Shown here one piece after another: positions 62,906 to 64,000 of a stretch of 64,000 nt of DNA. The stretch lies in contig VTEF01000002.1 of assembly GCA_008180335.1 (NCBI GenBank), forward strand, positions 495,973 through 559,972, given 5' to 3'. The number at the start of each line of letters is the position of its first letter. The stretch's first letter is position 1. Under the pieces are notes generated by a model, which worked only from the letters and a program-made list of their open reading frames with translations, ran no database searches and was not told where the DNA came from. Origin of the DNA: Priestia megaterium (GTDB lineage: Bacteria; Bacillota; Bacilli; Bacillales; Bacillaceae_H). The position numbers and the translations under genes were made by a program.

Positions 62906-63052
62906 ATGACAGAGTGGTTAACCTTTGTTTCAGATGTCGGCTTTCCGGTTGTGGTCACACTGTATTTATTGCATCGAATTGAAGCAAAATTAGATACAGT
63001 TGTCACATCGATTCAAAAGCTGCCGGATGAAATTAAACAATCAATGTCTTAA
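62906..63052 (+). CDS. YvrJ family protein
   Basis: 48 residues: MTEWLTFVSDVGFPVVVTLY, then LLHRIEAKLDTVVTSIQKLP matches the YvrJ family (one membrane segment followed by an amphipathic helix). AGAGGTG precedes the ATG. YvrJ proteins are often near DUF1659/DUF2922 pairs; here that pair is 10 kb away. Function unknown. Confidence 0.88.
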   Translation: MTEWLTFVSDVGFPVVVTLYLLHRIEAKLDTVVTSIQKLPDEIKQSMS

Positions 63053-63132
63053 ATGAGAGAAGGACAAATGCTTCAATGCAGCTAATATGATAATATTTAT
63101 ATGTAACGAACTAGATGAGGAGGTGATGACAA

Positions 63133-63228
63133 GTGGTAAATCAAGTGCGTTTACCGGAGTCTGCAGCAACTCATGCAAAGCCTGAAATTAGAAAGGCGAT
63201 ACTTTGCATGGGGCGGACCTCTATCTAA
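63133..63228 (+). CDS. Possible 31-residue ORF
   Basis: GTG 63133 with an excellent AGGAGGTGATG site. Peptide starts MVNQVRLPESAATHAKPEIR. A CATGCAAAG / CTTTGCATG inverted repeat lies within it (63172-63210). Not recognised. Confidence 0.35.
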   Translation: MVNQVRLPESAATHAKPEIRKAILCMGRTSI

Positions 63229-63321
63229 TTTAATATCGCCCAAGTAAGCATAGATCATTTCTAATTGTTTTGGCTTTGCACCTTATTTTTCATTTTAAAA
63301 AAGAATAAGGAGCTGGCAGAA

Positions 63322-63585
63322 ATGAAATATGTAAAAGTAACTGCTATTTTACCGGAAACATTAATCGCTGAAATTCAAAAGTACGTTCAAGGAGAAACGA
63401 TTTATATTCCGAAACCAAAGCAATCCCGCAAAAAGTGGGGCACGCGTTCTGGAGGCAGAAAGATTATTGACGACCGGAATACAGCTATTAGAAGAGCATT
63501 TAAAAATGGAGCTACCATCAATCAGTTAGCCGATAAATATTTTCTCTCCATTGAAACGATTAAAAAAATTGTGTATTCTAAATAA
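63322..63585 (+). CDS. CD3324-like helix-turn-helix protein
   Basis: 87 residues from ATG 63322 (AAGGAG 9 nt upstream). MKYVKVTAILPETLIAEIQK, YVQGETIYIPK, KKWGTRSGGRK and an HTH end (GATINQLADKYFLSIETIKK) match the CD3324 family of small HTH proteins. Probable DNA-binding regulator. Earlier in-frame start at 63265 is not favoured. Confidence 0.85.
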   Translation: MKYVKVTAILPETLIAEIQKYVQGETIYIPKPKQSRKKWGTRSGGRKIIDDRNTAIRRAFKNGATINQLADKYFLSIETIKKIVYSK

Positions 63586-63594
63586 AAATTGACA

Positions 63595-63628
63595 TGCACT
63601 GGTACTTGTACAAGTATCAGTGCTTTTT
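63595..63628 (+). terminator. Rho-independent terminator
   Basis: GCACTGGTACTTG / CAAGTATCAGTGC near-palindrome then TTTTT, after the CD3324-like gene. Confidence 0.85.
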
Positions 63629-63774
63629 ATGCTGAGTTGACAAACAGCAAGAGCCCTCGCTGATAGGTAAAGTTTAGTTCTTAGTTGTTTTTTACATTTC
63701 CTGCAAGAAAAGAATCGTTTATAATAAAAAAGGAAATTAAATGGAAACTGAAAAAATAGCAAGGAATGATGAAC

Positions 63775-64000
63775 ATGGAACCATTTATCAGAAATGATCA
63801 GTATAATTTTATTAAAGCTCAAATACAAACTGTAATTAACGGTCACGCCACAGTGAATGGCGAGGATGTTTTGAGCGCAATCAAATCAATCGCTGAAGAA
63901 AGAGTTTTTACGTTATTTACAGACATGAGCGAGGAGCAAAAACAGCTGTTACACCCAATTAGTCAAATTGAAGATAAAGCGGATGGCGAAGCATTTTTAG
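63775..64000 (+). CDS. Hypothetical protein, 5' part only
   Basis: Starts at ATG 63775 (AAGGA 9 nt upstream; ATGs at 63766 and 63769 also in frame) and runs off the window with 75 codons seen. MEPFIRNDQYNFIKAQIQTV, then NGEDVLSAIKSIAEERVFTL: helical and soluble. Family not recognised. Confidence 0.75.
   Translation, partial: MEPFIRNDQYNFIKAQIQTVINGHATVNGEDVLSAIKSIAEERVFTLFTDMSEEQKQLLHPISQIEDKADGEAFL

Overview
The window reads as chromosomal DNA of a low-GC, endospore-forming member of the Bacillaceae. The signs are AGGAGG-type ribosome binding sites, frequent GTG and TTG starts, spore and germination genes, an S-box and a yybP-ykoY riboswitch, a Rex site, and the DUF3231, DUF1659, DUF2922, YjcZ and YvrJ families. 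A full-length phosphoenolpyruvate carboxylase and some protein families fit the Priestia (Bacillus megaterium) group. That placement is inference and was not tested by any search. No rRNA, tRNA, CRISPR array or replication origin was recognised.

Layout. 0-8 kb: end of a histidine-utilisation operon (hutU, hutI), an Rrf2 regulator with a nitroreductase, an ORF broken by two in-frame TGA codons, and a Mn2+ riboswitch leading into an unidentified two-segment membrane protein. 8-20 kb: ppc, a stand-alone MurE-like ligase, a DUF3231 protein, an MBL-fold hydrolase, a Nudix hydrolase, the ldh-lctP fermentation pair behind a textbook Rex operator, four 111-bp tandem repeats, and a FadR-type regulator. 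20-38 kb: fabZ, a coiled-coil protein, a cold shock protein, prfC, an SMR transporter, a poly-gamma-glutamate hydrolase, several acetyltransferases, an AlbA_2 protein, a structured RNA leader of unknown class before a small membrane protein, and two Asn/Asp-rich proteins.

38-43 kb is an AT-rich accessory stretch. It holds GNAT acetyltransferases, one of them between imperfect 37-bp direct repeats. It also holds a decayed IS3-family element, the tail of a tyrosine recombinase, a secreted Ser/Thr-rich protein opposite a tiny membrane protein, and a serine recombinase with an extra C-terminal domain. 43-58 kb returns to core-like genes: a secreted phosphodiesterase and phosphatase, DinB, a YjcZ protein, the SAM-riboswitch metQNI methionine importer, DUF1659/DUF2922, BlaI with a dead M56 partner, bdbDC, a divergent EamA/MocR pair and cutC. 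58-64 kb has a PAS sensor kinase, the collapsed remains of a gerABC germinant-receptor operon, and small phage-like or membrane ORFs.

Genes that work together: ldh with lctP (lactate production and transport under redox control); metQ, metN and metI (methionine import under SAM control); bdbD with bdbC (disulfide formation); hutU with hutI. A recurrent feature is genes broken by in-frame stops or single frameshifts while the reading frame otherwise stays intact (6664, 31114, 36996, 53237, 61400). The most interesting signals are the Mn2+ riboswitch on a gene that does not look like a known transporter, the 34.39-34.49 kb structured leader, the 111-bp tandem array, and several cases where a ribosome binding site is part of, or is bridged by, an RNA hairpin.
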